Source of the DNA: JAWVYT01 sp964605205
GTDB taxonomy: Bacteria; Gemmatimonadota; Gemmatimonadetes; Longimicrobiales; RSA9
Direction: 5' to 3'
NCBI GenBank assembly: GCA_964605205.1
Contig: CAZSBL010000026.1
Location: forward strand, 1-30,171
DNA: 30,171 bases
Positions within the stretch are counted from its first letter, which is position 1. Every line of letters begins with the position of its first letter. Below are positions 20,561 to 28,515 of this stretch, one piece after another. The notes under the pieces are model-generated. The model had not been told where the DNA came from. It made no database searches and saw only the letters and a list, made by a program, of their open reading frames with translations. Position numbers and translations under genes: made by a program.

Positions 20561-23500
20561 CTACCAGCCCATCTCCTCCGCCATGGCGTCGGTCTCCGCC
20601 ACCAGCTCCTCGAGCCGGTCGTAGGCGTCCTCGCCGGGCCGCTGCGCGGCGCCGGTGACCATGCCGTAGAGGTACCCGATCTGCTCGACGAGCATCGGCT
20701 GGGGGTAGGAGATGTCGTCGCGGGCGGTGAGCTGGCGGTGGAGCGCGGTGAGGCGCTCCAGCTCGGTGCCGGTGGCGTCGGCCATCTCGTCCTCGACGGC
20801 GGCGAGCATCCGGCTGGCGCGGCTCATGAGCTCGCGGATCCGGAGGGCCAGCGTCTCCTGGGCCTCGAGGTCGGTGTCGGTGACGCCGATGGCCCGGGTC
20901 CGGGGGTCCTGGACCACGAGGAGCTCCTCGGTGGCGGACCAGTCGTCCACGCTCACGCGGACCAGGTACATCCCCGGCGCGATGCTCGGCCCGCGGGCGC
21001 TGAGCCCGGCGCCGTCGCGGCCCCGCTGCCACGGCCCGGGGTGCTGGAGGGGGATGGTGAAGCGCGTGTGGCCGGCCTTCGCGGGGACCGACGGCCCGCC
21101 CACGCGGACGGTCTCGGTGGCCCGCATCCCGGCCCGGGTCTCGAGGCGGTAGCCGGCGTCGTCGGAGGACCAGCCGTTGATGACGTTGCCGGCGTCATCC
21201 AGGAGCTCGACGGTGACGGTGCCCGGCTCCTCGGCCAGGAGCCAGTCGATGGTGGCGCCGGGGTCTCCGTACTCGAACGAGAGCCCGCCTCCGCCGGCGC
21301 CGTAGCCGCCCCACGTGCGCCACTCGGCCAGCGTGGCCGGGGCGGGGCCGAAGAGGTGGAACGCGCGCTCCGCCGCGCTCCCGTCCAGCGCCCGGAGCGG
21401 CGTCAGGTCCCGGAGCACGTGGAAGCCGCGGCCCATGGTGGAGATGGCCAGGTCGCCGCCGGCGTGGCGCAGGGCCGCCTGCGCCGCGGGGTCGTCGGCC
21501 CCGTGTCCGGCGAGCCGGGCCCCGGCCAGCGCGCCCTGCGCGAAGGCCATGTCGGTGACGGGCACGGCGGGCAGGTCGAGCTGGAGCGGCTGCCAGTGGG
21601 CGCCGTCGTCGAACGAGACGTAGATGCCGAACTCGGTGCCGGCGTAGAGCAGCCCGGGGCGGACGGGGTCCTCCCGGGTCACCCGGACGATGTAGTCTTC
21701 GGGGATCCCGTTCTCGCCGTCGGTGAGGCGCTCCCACGTCTGGCCGTAGTCCCGGGTCCGGTAGACGTACGGGTGCCAGTCGTTCAGCATGTAGCGCATG
21801 ACGCTGTAAATGGCGGTGCCGGCGTGGTGGGGCGACGGGTCGATCTGCTGGACCCGGCCGCCGGCCGGCAAGTCCGGCGGGGTGATGTCGGTCCACGTCT
21901 CGCCGTTGTCGCGGCTGACGTGGAAGGGGCCGTCGTAGGAGCCGACCCAGATGACGCCCTGCTCGACGGGGCTCTCCTCGATGGCGTAAAGGGTGGAGTA
22001 GACCTCCTCGCCGGTGATGTCCCGGGTGATGGGCTCGCCGCTGACGCCCTGAGTGCCCGGGGGCGTGGCGGTGAGGTCTTCGCTGAGCCGCTCCCAGTGG
22101 ACGCCACCGTCCTCGGTGACCATGACGTACTGGGTGCCGTAGTAGACGCGGTCGGGGTTATGCGGGCTCACCTCGATGGGGCTGACCCGCTGCATCCGGT
22201 ACGGGAGGTCGCGGGCGGCGTGGCCGTACATGTAGACGCCGCCCACGTAGTAGTTCTGGTTCTCGCCGGTCTCGGCGTGCCAGACCATGAACCGGCCCTT
22301 GCAGCTGTTGTAGACGACGCTGGGGTCCCCCGGCTTCGGGACCGCCGGCCCCGTCTCGCACCCCAGGGTGATCTCGCTGTCGCCGTCGGCCGTGGGCCGG
22401 CTGGCGACGCCGATGGCGCTGTTGTCCTGCTGGCCGGCGTACGCCCAGTACGGGAACCGGTCATCCAGGTCGATGGAGTACATCTCGGCGGTGGGCTGGT
22501 TGTCCTGGCCCGTCCAGGTCCGGCCGCCGTCGCGGCTCACGTTGGCGCCGCCGTCGTTGCCCTGGACCATGAGGTCGGTGTTGGTCGGGTCGATCCAGAT
22601 GTCGTGGTTGTCTCCGTGGGGCGTGGAGACGGTGTTCCAGTTGACGCCACCGTCGGTGGACCGGAACAGCGGCACGTGGGCGTTGACCCAGATGACGCTG
22701 GGGTCCACCGGGTCCACGTCCACGTTGGTGTAGTAGAACGCCCGTGCGGTGAGTCGATCGAACGACGACGCGTGCGACCAGCTCTCGCCGCCGTCATCGC
22801 TCCGCCAGAGGCCATCATTCGGCTCGGGCGCCTCGATCAGCGCGAAGACGATGTCCGGGTTCGCCCGGTGCACAGCCAGGTCGATCTTGCCGAAGAGGTG
22901 CTCGTCGGTGGTGGGGAGCCCGCCGGCCCCCGGATCAGTGCCCGCGGTGCCCAGCTCGGTCCACGTGTCGCCGCCGTCCGTGGACTTGTAGACGCCGCCC
23001 TCGTGGGAGCCGCTGATGATGGTCCACGGCTTCCGCTCCGCCCGCCAGCTGGAGGCGTAGACCACGTCGGGGTTCCGCGGGTCGATCTCCACGTCCACGA
23101 TCCCGGTGGAGTCGGAGATGAAGAGGACCTTCTCCCACGTGCCTCCGCCGTCGCGGGTGCGGTAGACGCCGCGCTCCGGGCTCGGGCCGAAGGCCTGGCC
23201 GATGGCCGCCACGTACGCCACGTCCGGGTCGCGGGGGTCCACCTCGATGGCGCCCGTGTTCCCGATGTCACGGAGCCCCGTGAACCGCCACGTCTCGCCG
23301 GCGTCGGTGGACCGGTACACGCCGAGGCCGGTGATGACGTTGCTCCGGAGCCCGTCGCTCCCGGTGGCGACCCACACCACCCTCGGGTCCGACTCCGCCA
23401 CCCGGATCCCGCCGATGGACGGCGTCTCGAACCAGCCGTCGGACAGGTTGGTCCACGTCCGCCCGTAGTTCGTGGTCTTCCACACCCCGCCGCCCGTGGC

Positions 23501-23917
23501 GCCGAAGTAGTACGTGCCCGGCTGCCCGACCACGCCCGTCACCGCGGTCACCCGCCCGCCCCGGGCCGGCCCGATCCAGTCCCACTCCAGGTCGTCGTAC
23601 AGCGCCAGGTCATAAACGACGTTGGCCGGGTCCGACGCCCGGCGCTCCGCCAGCGGCGTGGCGGACCGCTCGGTGGCCGGCTGCGCCTGCTGTTCCGCCG
23701 AGATCGGGAGGGCCGTCTGACCGGCCTCCGCGCCACCACCGGCGCTGGCGCAGGCGGAGAGGGAGACCAGCGCGGTCGCGGCCAGCGGCAGCGCCGCGCG
23801 GCGGAGGGTGGACGCGGCGCTGCGGTCCGAAGCGGTGCGAGGGTCGGACGCGGGCCGGGGATCGGAGGCGGGCCGGGGGTCGGCCGCCGCCGTCGTCGTC
23901 TCGAGGCAGGTGTTCAT
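20561..23917 (-). CDS. Large Asp-box (BNR/VPS10-like) beta-propeller lipoprotein
   Basis: This 1118-residue exported protein is probably a lipoprotein, with lipobox LSAC at Cys56. Two consecutive propellers are built from Asp-box repeats; I count about ten (STDAGETW, TRDGGGTW, STDGGDTW, SDDGGESW, STDGGVNW, SRDGGRTW, TEDGGVHW, SRDNGETW, TRDYGQTW, SFDDGAHW). A C-terminal beta domain (about 900-1030) and a helical tail follow. This sortilin-type architecture is abundant in Gemmatimonadota and Bacteroidota. Individual functions (glycan or peptide binding, or hydrolysis) are mostly unproven. The N-terminus before the hydrophobic helix is unusually long and contains DPRPAS three times. No Shine-Dalgarno is seen, and the 5' leader has a strong hairpin. 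Confidence 0.88.
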   Translation of the reverse strand: MNTCLETTTAAADPRPASDPRPASDPRTASDRSAASTLRRAALPLAATALVSLSACASAGGGAEAGQTALPISAEQQAQPATERSATPLAERRASDPANVVYDLALYDDLEWDWIGPARGGRVTAVTGVVGQPGTYYFGATGGGVWKTTNYGRTWTNLSDGWFETPSIGGIRVAESDPRVVWVATGSDGLRSNVITGLGVYRSTDAGETWRFTGLRDIGNTGAIEVDPRDPDVAYVAAIGQAFGPSPERGVYRTRDGGGTWEKVLFISDSTGIVDVEIDPRNPDVVYASSWRAERKPWTIISGSHEGGVYKSTDGGDTWTELGTAGTDPGAGGLPTTDEHLFGKIDLAVHRANPDIVFALIEAPEPNDGLWRSDDGGESWSHASSFDRLTARAFYYTNVDVDPVDPSVIWVNAHVPLFRSTDGGVNWNTVSTPHGDNHDIWIDPTNTDLMVQGNDGGANVSRDGGRTWTGQDNQPTAEMYSIDLDDRFPYWAYAGQQDNSAIGVASRPTADGDSEITLGCETGPAVPKPGDPSVVYNSCKGRFMVWHAETGENQNYYVGGVYMYGHAARDLPYRMQRVSPIEVSPHNPDRVYYGTQYVMVTEDGGVHWERLSEDLTATPPGTQGVSGEPITRDITGEEVYSTLYAIEESPVEQGVIWVGSYDGPFHVSRDNGETWTDITPPDLPAGGRVQQIDPSPHHAGTAIYSVMRYMLNDWHPYVYRTRDYGQTWERLTDGENGIPEDYIVRVTREDPVRPGLLYAGTEFGIYVSFDDGAHWQPLQLDLPAVPVTDMAFAQGALAGARLAGHGADDPAAQAALRHAGGDLAISTMGRGFHVLRDLTPLRALDGSAAERAFHLFGPAPATLAEWRTWGGYGAGGGGLSFEYGDPGATIDWLLAEEPGTVTVELLDDAGNVINGWSSDDAGYRLETRAGMRATETVRVGGPSVPAKAGHTRFTIPLQHPGPWQRGRDGAGLSARGPSIAPGMYLVRVSVDDWSATEELLVVQDPRTRAIGVTDTDLEAQETLALRIRELMSRASRMLAAVEDEMADATGTELERLTALHRQLTARDDISYPQPMLVEQIGYLYGMVTGAAQRPGEDAYDRLEELVAETDAMAEEMGW

Positions 23918-23979
23918 GGCGTTGCGGGACTCGGGTTCTGTTCTCAGGAACTGTTGGGAGCGTCTGTAGAGATGACGCC

Positions 23980-24010
23980 CCGCACCGGCAACTCGTTGGC
24001 GCCGGTGCGG
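23980..24010. promoter_or_regulatory. Perfect 10-bp hairpin in the leader of the propeller gene
   Basis: CCGCACCGGC (23980-23989) is fully complementary to GCCGGTGCGG (24001-24010), around an 11-base loop. It lies 63-93 bases upstream of the propeller gene's ATG. With no following T-run in either direction it is not a clear terminator. It may be a leader structure. Confidence 0.4.
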
Positions 24011-24158
24011 TTGGGAAGATGAGGCGGCGCGTCCCGATGCGCCATTGCGGAGGGCCGGTGGGGCCAGGCCGGGGGCGGCTGCCGGGACGAGGCCGGTACC
24101 CCAGGCCGTCACCCCCCGTCACGAACCCTGGCCGGAATCCGTTGTATTGGTAAGGGGC

Positions 24159-24541
24159 TCCCGGACATTTCGAGTGGGTCGTGGGCTCCGGAGGCATCGG
24201 CAACCGCGGAGACACGGAGGCGCGGAGCACGCGCGGAGAACGCCTTGTGAATTTGATCCGGGCAGGGCAGGCTGGACGGCGGAAGACGCAAGCTTTGCGT
24301 TGGCATCACCGAGGCCGGGTTCGGTTTCATCCACACCAGCTGTCGGTGGCTCTCTCCGCCCTGAAAGGTGGCCTCGCCGGCATGCGCCCTCCCGCCGCCC
24401 GCGCCGCCTCACCGGAAAAGACAGAAAATGCTCCGCGTATGCTTCGCGTCTCCGCGCCTCCGCGGTTGACCGGGCGCTCGCCCCGCCAGTGTACCCGGGA
24501 GCCGACCCTGGCTTTGTTTCACCCACTCCAGATGTCGAAGA
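24159..24541. mobile_element. Non-coding element with terminal inverted repeats, copy B
   Basis: This copy is inverted relative to copy A at 3129-3523. Its ends are GACATTTCGAGTGGGT (24164-24179) and, on the other strand, GACATCTGGAGTGGGT (24536-24521). The latter is identical to one end of copy A. Inner arms run from AACCGCGGAGACACGGAGG (about 24207) and to the segment ending CCTCCGCGGTTGACC (about 24473). A central block containing ACGCAAGCTTTGCGT is the best conserved part and is a hairpin in itself. Copy B lacks the two extra 9-bp units of copy A. It ends 46 bases before the plug-protein gene, so it may supply or disturb that promoter. Confidence 0.7.
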
Positions 24542-24587
24542 TTCTGGTAAGGAAACCTGCGTTGAGCATCCGAACACCGAGGTGAAC

Positions 24588-27113
24588 ATGCGGTCTCATC
24601 GAACCCGCGGCGCCGTTGCCGCCCTCGTCTCCCTGGCGGCCATCGCTGCCCTCGGCCTCACCGCCTCCCCCGCCCGGACCGCCGCGCAGACGGTGCTGGG
24701 CACCGTGGTCGACCGGGAGACGGCCCTCCCCCTGCCCGCCGTCTTTCTGGTACTGGAAGGCACGGACGGCACGCAGGCGGCCCGCGGGCTGACCGGCGGG
24801 GATGGGAACTTCATCCTCCGGGTCCCGGCCCCGGGCACGTACCGGCTACGGGCCCAGATCATCGGCTACGCCGACGCCGTGACGGCGGCCTTCCACGTGG
24901 CGGACGGTGAGACGGTGCGGCAGAACGTGGCGGTGTCGGTGCAGGCCGTGAGCCTGGACGGGATCCGGGCGGAGGTGGGCGCCCGGTGCCGGGTCCGTCC
25001 GGGGTCGGGGGCCGAGACGGCCCGTCTCTGGGAGGAGGCCCGGAAGGCGCTCGAGGTGGCGGCGTGGACGGAGGAAGAGGCGGCGCTCCGGTTCAGCATC
25101 GTCGAGCACCGGCGGGAGCTCGATGCCCGGTCGCTGCGGGTCACGGGCGTACGGGAGCAGCGGCGGCAGGGCTTCTACCACGAGAGCCCGTACCGCTCCA
25201 TCCCGACCGACAGCCTGGACCGGTACGGCTACGTACAGCCGGTCCCCACGGACCCGGCGATGGCGCGCCAGGCGGGGCAGGACCCGCTCTGGGACCACTT
25301 CGCCCCCGATGCCGCGGTGCTCCTGAGCGAGGCGTTCCTGGACGGCCACTGCTTCCGGGTGGCCGCTCCCACCGACCCGGACCGGGCCCACCTGGTGGGG
25401 CTGGCGTTCGAACCCGTTCCCGGCCGCGACGTCCCGGACATCCGGGGCACGCTCTGGATCGACCGGGGCACGGCGGAGCTCCGGTCGCTGGACTTCTCGT
25501 ACGTGCGCCTCCCCTACTCCCGCACCGACTGGGAGCAGGCGGGCGGACACGTGGAGTTCGAGCGCCTGGCCACCGGGCTGTGGATCGTCCGGCAGTGGCA
25601 CATCCGCATGCCCCTGGCCGCGGCGGCCTCTCCGGGCTACGGCGGCAGCCGTGAGCACGTGGAGCTCCAGTCGCTGGAAGAAGTGGGCGCCCGCATCCTC
25701 GGCGTCCGGACCCTCGATGGCCAGGTCCTGGCCGAGGCCTCCGGCGCCACCCTCTACGGCGTGGTGGAAGACAGCGTCACCGGCGAGCCGCTGGCCGACG
25801 CCACCGTCGCGCTCGTGCCCACCGGGCTCCACGCGACGACGGGGCCCGACGGCGTGTACCGCCTCGGCGGCCTCCCGGCCGGCACCTTCGAGGTTCGCGT
25901 CAGCCACCGGGACCTGGAGCTCCTGGGCGGTGCGCCCATGGTGGAAGAGGTCACCCTCGAGGCCGGGCGCGCCACGCGCCTGGCCGTGGCACCGTCGCTC
26001 AACCGGCTGGCGCTGGAACGGTGCGGCGAGGCCGGGGCGTTCCGGGATCCGGTGGTGGTCTACGGCCACGTCCGCGAGCCCACCGGCGAGACGCCGGTCC
26101 CCGGCGCGCTGGTCCGGCTCTTCACGCGGACCGGTGAAGAGCGGGGCGTGGCGGACGATGAGGGCGGGTTCGCCCTCTGCATCGAGCGCGCCGATACCGT
26201 GGCGCTGGCCGCCGTGGGTCCCGCCGGGGCGTTCCGGGACCCGTCGGAGCTCGAGCTCCGGCGCCTGCCCATCGACCGCGGCGTCCTCACTCGCCAGGAC
26301 CTGGCCCTCGGCGTCGCAGCCCTCGCCTCCATGGCCCGGGGAACCGCGCACCGGGGCCGGGTGTGGAGCAACGCCATCATCGGCACCGTGGTCCGCCACG
26401 ACACCGGAGAGCCCGTCTCCGGCGCCATGGTCACCGCCCGCGACACCGAAGACCGCCCGATCCACAGCTCCGTCACCAACGAGGACGGCCGATTCCGCGT
26501 GCCCCACCCCGACGCCTACAGCACCGAGTTCGAGCTGACCGTCCAGCACGTCGCCTACGGGACCATCACCCAGACCGTGACCTTCCGTCCCCGGGAGCAG
26601 CTCGACGTGGAGGTGGTCCTCACCGAGCGCGCCATCGAGGTCGACCCCATCGTCGTCACCGCTCGCCGCCAGGGCTTCCTCGTCGAGATGGGCTACTACG
26701 AGCGCCTCGAGCGCGGCTCCGGCCTCTTCGTGGAACGTGAGGAGATCGAGCGACGACGCCCCAGCCGCCTCACAGACATCATGCAGGGGCGCCCCGGCGT
26801 CCGGGTCGTGGAGACCCAGCCCGGTCAGTACGACATCCGGAGCAACACCACCGTCACGTTCCGCGGCGACTGCCAGCCCGCCATCTGGGTCGATGGCGCC
26901 AAGGTCCGGGCCGGCGGCCAGCCCAGGGTCCAGCGGCTGTCGTCACGGGGGCCCCCGCTCTACACCCAGCCCCAGCTCAGCGAGGTGGTTCAGCCCGGCC
27001 AGGTCCAGGCCATCGAGTTCTATGACGGCCCCGCCGGGATGCCCATCCAGTACGGCGGATCCGACACCTCCTGCGGCCTGGTCCTCGTCTGGACCCGCCG
27101 CGGCGGAAGGTAG
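24588..27113 (+). CDS. Large exported protein with four regulatory-fold domains and a TonB plug, no barrel
   Basis: This 841-residue protein starts at an ATG after GAGGTGA. A signal peptide (AVAALVSLAAIAALGLTASP) is followed by four carboxypeptidase-regulatory-like beta-sandwiches at about 34-115 (VLGTVVDRETALPLPAVFLV), 384-470 (LYGVVEDSVTGEPLADATVA), 489-570 (VYGHVREPTGETPVPGALVR) and 597-680 (IIGTVVRHDTGEPVSGAMVT). Between the first two is a 270-residue unique region. A TonB-plug-like domain (about 685-841) holds LTDIMQGRPGVRVVE, QPAIWVDGAKV and a CGLVLVWTRRG ending. The protein stops where a barrel should begin. Function is unknown; outer-membrane or surface scaffolding is a reasonable guess. 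Confidence 0.82.
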   Translation: MRSHRTRGAVAALVSLAAIAALGLTASPARTAAQTVLGTVVDRETALPLPAVFLVLEGTDGTQAARGLTGGDGNFILRVPAPGTYRLRAQIIGYADAVTAAFHVADGETVRQNVAVSVQAVSLDGIRAEVGARCRVRPGSGAETARLWEEARKALEVAAWTEEEAALRFSIVEHRRELDARSLRVTGVREQRRQGFYHESPYRSIPTDSLDRYGYVQPVPTDPAMARQAGQDPLWDHFAPDAAVLLSEAFLDGHCFRVAAPTDPDRAHLVGLAFEPVPGRDVPDIRGTLWIDRGTAELRSLDFSYVRLPYSRTDWEQAGGHVEFERLATGLWIVRQWHIRMPLAAAASPGYGGSREHVELQSLEEVGARILGVRTLDGQVLAEASGATLYGVVEDSVTGEPLADATVALVPTGLHATTGPDGVYRLGGLPAGTFEVRVSHRDLELLGGAPMVEEVTLEAGRATRLAVAPSLNRLALERCGEAGAFRDPVVVYGHVREPTGETPVPGALVRLFTRTGEERGVADDEGGFALCIERADTVALAAVGPAGAFRDPSELELRRLPIDRGVLTRQDLALGVAALASMARGTAHRGRVWSNAIIGTVVRHDTGEPVSGAMVTARDTEDRPIHSSVTNEDGRFRVPHPDAYSTEFELTVQHVAYGTITQTVTFRPREQLDVEVVLTERAIEVDPIVVTARRQGFLVEMGYYERLERGSGLFVEREEIERRRPSRLTDIMQGRPGVRVVETQPGQYDIRSNTTVTFRGDCQPAIWVDGAKVRAGGQPRVQRLSSRGPPLYTQPQLSEVVQPGQVQAIEFYDGPAGMPIQYGGSDTSCGLVLVWTRRGGR

Positions 27114-27127
27114 CCGGCGGCGGACGA

Positions 27128-27159
27128 CGGCCACGGCCCCGGGACGGCCACGGCCCCGG
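27128..27159. repeat. Tandem 17-bp repeat
   Basis: CGGCCACGGCCCCGG occurs at 27128-27142 and 27145-27159, immediately after the plug-protein gene. It looks like simple GC-rich duplication with no coding role. Confidence 0.5.
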
Positions 27160-27272
27160 ATCGAGACCGATGGCGAGTCCCGGGGGGTCGGAGCCGGCGA
27201 TGTGGTCGTCTCCGACCTCCTCCCGGAGCTGCAGCTCCCCGTGGCGATCATCGTCGGGGCCTGACCCCCGCC

Positions 27273-27300
27273 TTGAATCCGCCCGGCCCTCCGCTACCTT
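27273..27300 (+). promoter_or_regulatory. Promoter TTGAAT-N16-TACCTT for the gene at 27307
   Basis: TTGAAT (27273-27278) and TACCTT (27295-27300) are 16 bases apart. The -10 box ends six bases before the ATG at 27307. That gene has no Shine-Dalgarno, so a leaderless transcript is likely. Confidence 0.5.
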
Positions 27301-27306
27301 CCACTC

Positions 27307-27702
27307 ATGGCCTACACCGACAAGTTCTACGGCGAGCGCGTCCGCAAGTTCAGCAGCCGGATGGAGTCCGTCCTCTTCGACGCCTACCGGCGCGCCGACG
27401 CCGACCGCGAGGAGCGGGGGCTCGGCCCGCCGCACCCCGGCGAGGTGCAGCTCTTCTCCTGGCCCCAGGAGTGGCCCGACTGGTCGTGCGGATTCGGCGG
27501 CGAGGCCCGCAACCAGCCGTGCATCGACCAGACCCACGTCATCACCGACGACGGCACCCGCATGGTCTACGTCTACCACGCCGGCCGCTTCGTCATCTCC
27601 CTGGAGAAGCCCGGCAAGGCCTTCTGGGTGGCCGTCCGGAAGCACAAGCTGCCGGGCGCCCGGGACCAGGAGGCGTGGGAGAAACTGGCGAAGGGGGACT
27701 AG
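27307..27702 (+). CDS. Small cytoplasmic protein of unknown function
   Basis: This 131-residue protein has no signal peptide or membrane segment. It is rich in aromatic and charged residues: MAYTDKFYGERVRKFSSRME, then LFSWPQEWPDWSCGFGGEAR, MVYVYHAGRFVISLEKPGKA and FWVAVRKHKLPGARDQEAWE. Two cysteines (in DWSCGFG and NQPCIDQ) could bind metal or form a disulfide, but no family comes to mind. The translation is well-behaved and the promoter is good, so I take it as a real gene. Its TAG stop shares the bases CTAG with the stop of the convergent methyltransferase-like gene. Confidence 0.7.
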   Translation: MAYTDKFYGERVRKFSSRMESVLFDAYRRADADREERGLGPPHPGEVQLFSWPQEWPDWSCGFGGEARNQPCIDQTHVITDDGTRMVYVYHAGRFVISLEKPGKAFWVAVRKHKLPGARDQEAWEKLAKGD

Positions 27703-28076
27703 CCGCCAACCTTCGGCAGCACAAACCCCGTCCGCTTCCGCCACGCCTCGTACCCCGGGTACCGGCTCAGGCTCGCCTCGATGGCCAGCATGTTCGGCAG
27801 GAAGAAGAGCCCCCAGACGGCGGCCAGGATCAGCCACGGGATCCAGTGGTTCACCACCGTCGTGAACGACCCGTAGATCAGCATCTCGCCCAGGTAGTTC
27901 GGGTGCCGCGTGCGGGCGAAGAAGCCGGTGGTGATGAGCCCCGGACCCGACGACGACGCTGGCGGCCCGCCCCGCGCGTCGCCTCGCCCTTCGTCGCCTG
28001 ACCCCGAGCGCCGGGCGGCGAGGATGGCGTTCTTCTGGACATCCGCGCCGATCATGAGCACCAGCCCCGTCACGTA
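27699..28076 (-). CDS. DUF1295/isoprenylcysteine methyltransferase-like membrane protein, C-terminal part
   Basis: About 125 codons from the gap to the stop encode the catalytic end of an integral membrane protein of the ICMT / steroid 5-alpha-reductase-like (DUF1295) superfamily. YVTGLVLMIGADVQKNAILA is the usual ADxQK helix. LITTGFFARTRHPNYLGEML has the RHPNYLGE motif that binds the cofactor in this superfamily, and LSRYPGYEAWRKRTGFVLP is the typical ending. A low-complexity insertion (SGSGDEGRGDARGGPPASSS) sits between. Substrate cannot be read: methyl transfer or NADPH-dependent reduction are both possible. The N-terminal part lies beyond a 100-N gap. Confidence 0.75.
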   Translation of the reverse strand, partial: YVTGLVLMIGADVQKNAILAARRSGSGDEGRGDARGGPPASSSGPGLITTGFFARTRHPNYLGEMLIYGSFTTVVNHWIPWLILAAVWGLFFLPNMLAIEASLSRYPGYEAWRKRTGFVLPKVGG

Positions 28077-28176
28077 NNNNNNNNNNNNNNNNNNNNNNNN
28101 NNNNNNNNNNNNNNNNNNNNNNNNNNNNNNNNNNNNNNNNNNNNNNNNNNNNNNNNNNNNNNNNNNNNNNNNNNNN
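28077..28176. other. Assembly gap of 100 Ns
   Basis: One hundred undetermined bases fall inside the membrane-protein gene. The frame on both sides matches at this nominal length, but the round number suggests the true size is unknown. Confidence 0.95.
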
Positions 28177-28424
28177 TTCCGGTCGCCCACGGCCACGTCC
28201 TTGAGCACCCACGCGATCCCGTAGCTGCCGTGGAGGGCGAGGTAGGTCCAGGCGGCGGGGGTGAAGACGTCGTACGCCTGCATGAGGACCAGGACGAAGA
28301 CGCCGGTGGCCGCCTTGTGGACGTCGATGACCACGTTGAGGGGCGCCCAGCCGTGGTCCGTCCCGGCGCCGATCACCCGGTCGGCGGTCCGGTGGAGGAA
28401 GCGGGCCCAGTGAAAATCGTTCAT
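28177..28424 (-). CDS. DUF1295-like membrane protein, N-terminal part
   Basis: About 82 codons before the gap: MNDFHWARFLHRTADRVIGA, then two membrane helices (VFVLVLMQAYDVFTPAAWTY and LALHGSYGIAWVLKDVAVGD). Together with the C-terminal part beyond the gap this makes a protein of roughly 240 residues, normal for the family. The ATG at 28424 lies inside a palindromic operator, 10 bases after a TATTAT box, so the mRNA would have only a very short leader, with no Shine-Dalgarno. Confidence 0.7.
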
Positions 28425-28456
28425 GACGTGAACGATAATAGCTCATGTCGTGAACG
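28416..28456. promoter_or_regulatory. Double operator TCATGWCGTGAACG overlapping the start codon
   Basis: TCATGACGTGAACG (28421-28434) and TCATGTCGTGAACG (28443-28456) are direct repeats 22 bases apart, two helical turns. The first lies within a perfect dyad: ATCGTTCA (28416-28423) and TGAACGAT (28429-28436) around TGACG. One site covers the transcription start and ATG of the minus-strand gene. The other lies between its -35 and -10. This is a textbook repressor layout, but no regulator gene adjoins it. Confidence 0.6.
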
Positions 28457-28464
28457 GATTTCAA
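28435..28464 (-). promoter_or_regulatory. Promoter TTGAAA-N18-TATTAT for the membrane-protein gene
   Basis: On the minus strand TTGAAA (28464-28459) and TATTAT (28440-28435) are 18 bases apart, each one base from the sigma-70 consensus. This is the best promoter in the window. Both operator copies fall within or just after it. Confidence 0.65.
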
Positions 28465-28503
28465 AGGGCGGCCCTCTTCCTGGCGGCCTCCACCCCCGCG
28501 CGC

Positions 28504-28509
28504 TACCCT
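28504..28509 (+). promoter_or_regulatory. -10-like box TACCCT before the dehydrogenase gene
   Basis: TACCCT ends six bases before the ATG at 28516, with no Shine-Dalgarno and no clear -35. It fits the leaderless pattern of the window. Confidence 0.35.
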
Positions 28510-28515
28510 ACCTTC

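Noticed and set aside
20738..24022. A 1094-codon plus-strand open frame opposite the propeller gene
   Set aside because: It is antisense to a protein with about ten Asp-boxes and a lipobox. Its translation is Val/Arg/Gly-rich without domains, as expected from high-GC shadow frames.
24045..24587. N-terminal extension of the large plug protein into element copy B
   Set aside because: The frame is open, but a signal peptide and Shine-Dalgarno mark ATG 24588 as the start, and the upstream part is the repeated non-coding element.
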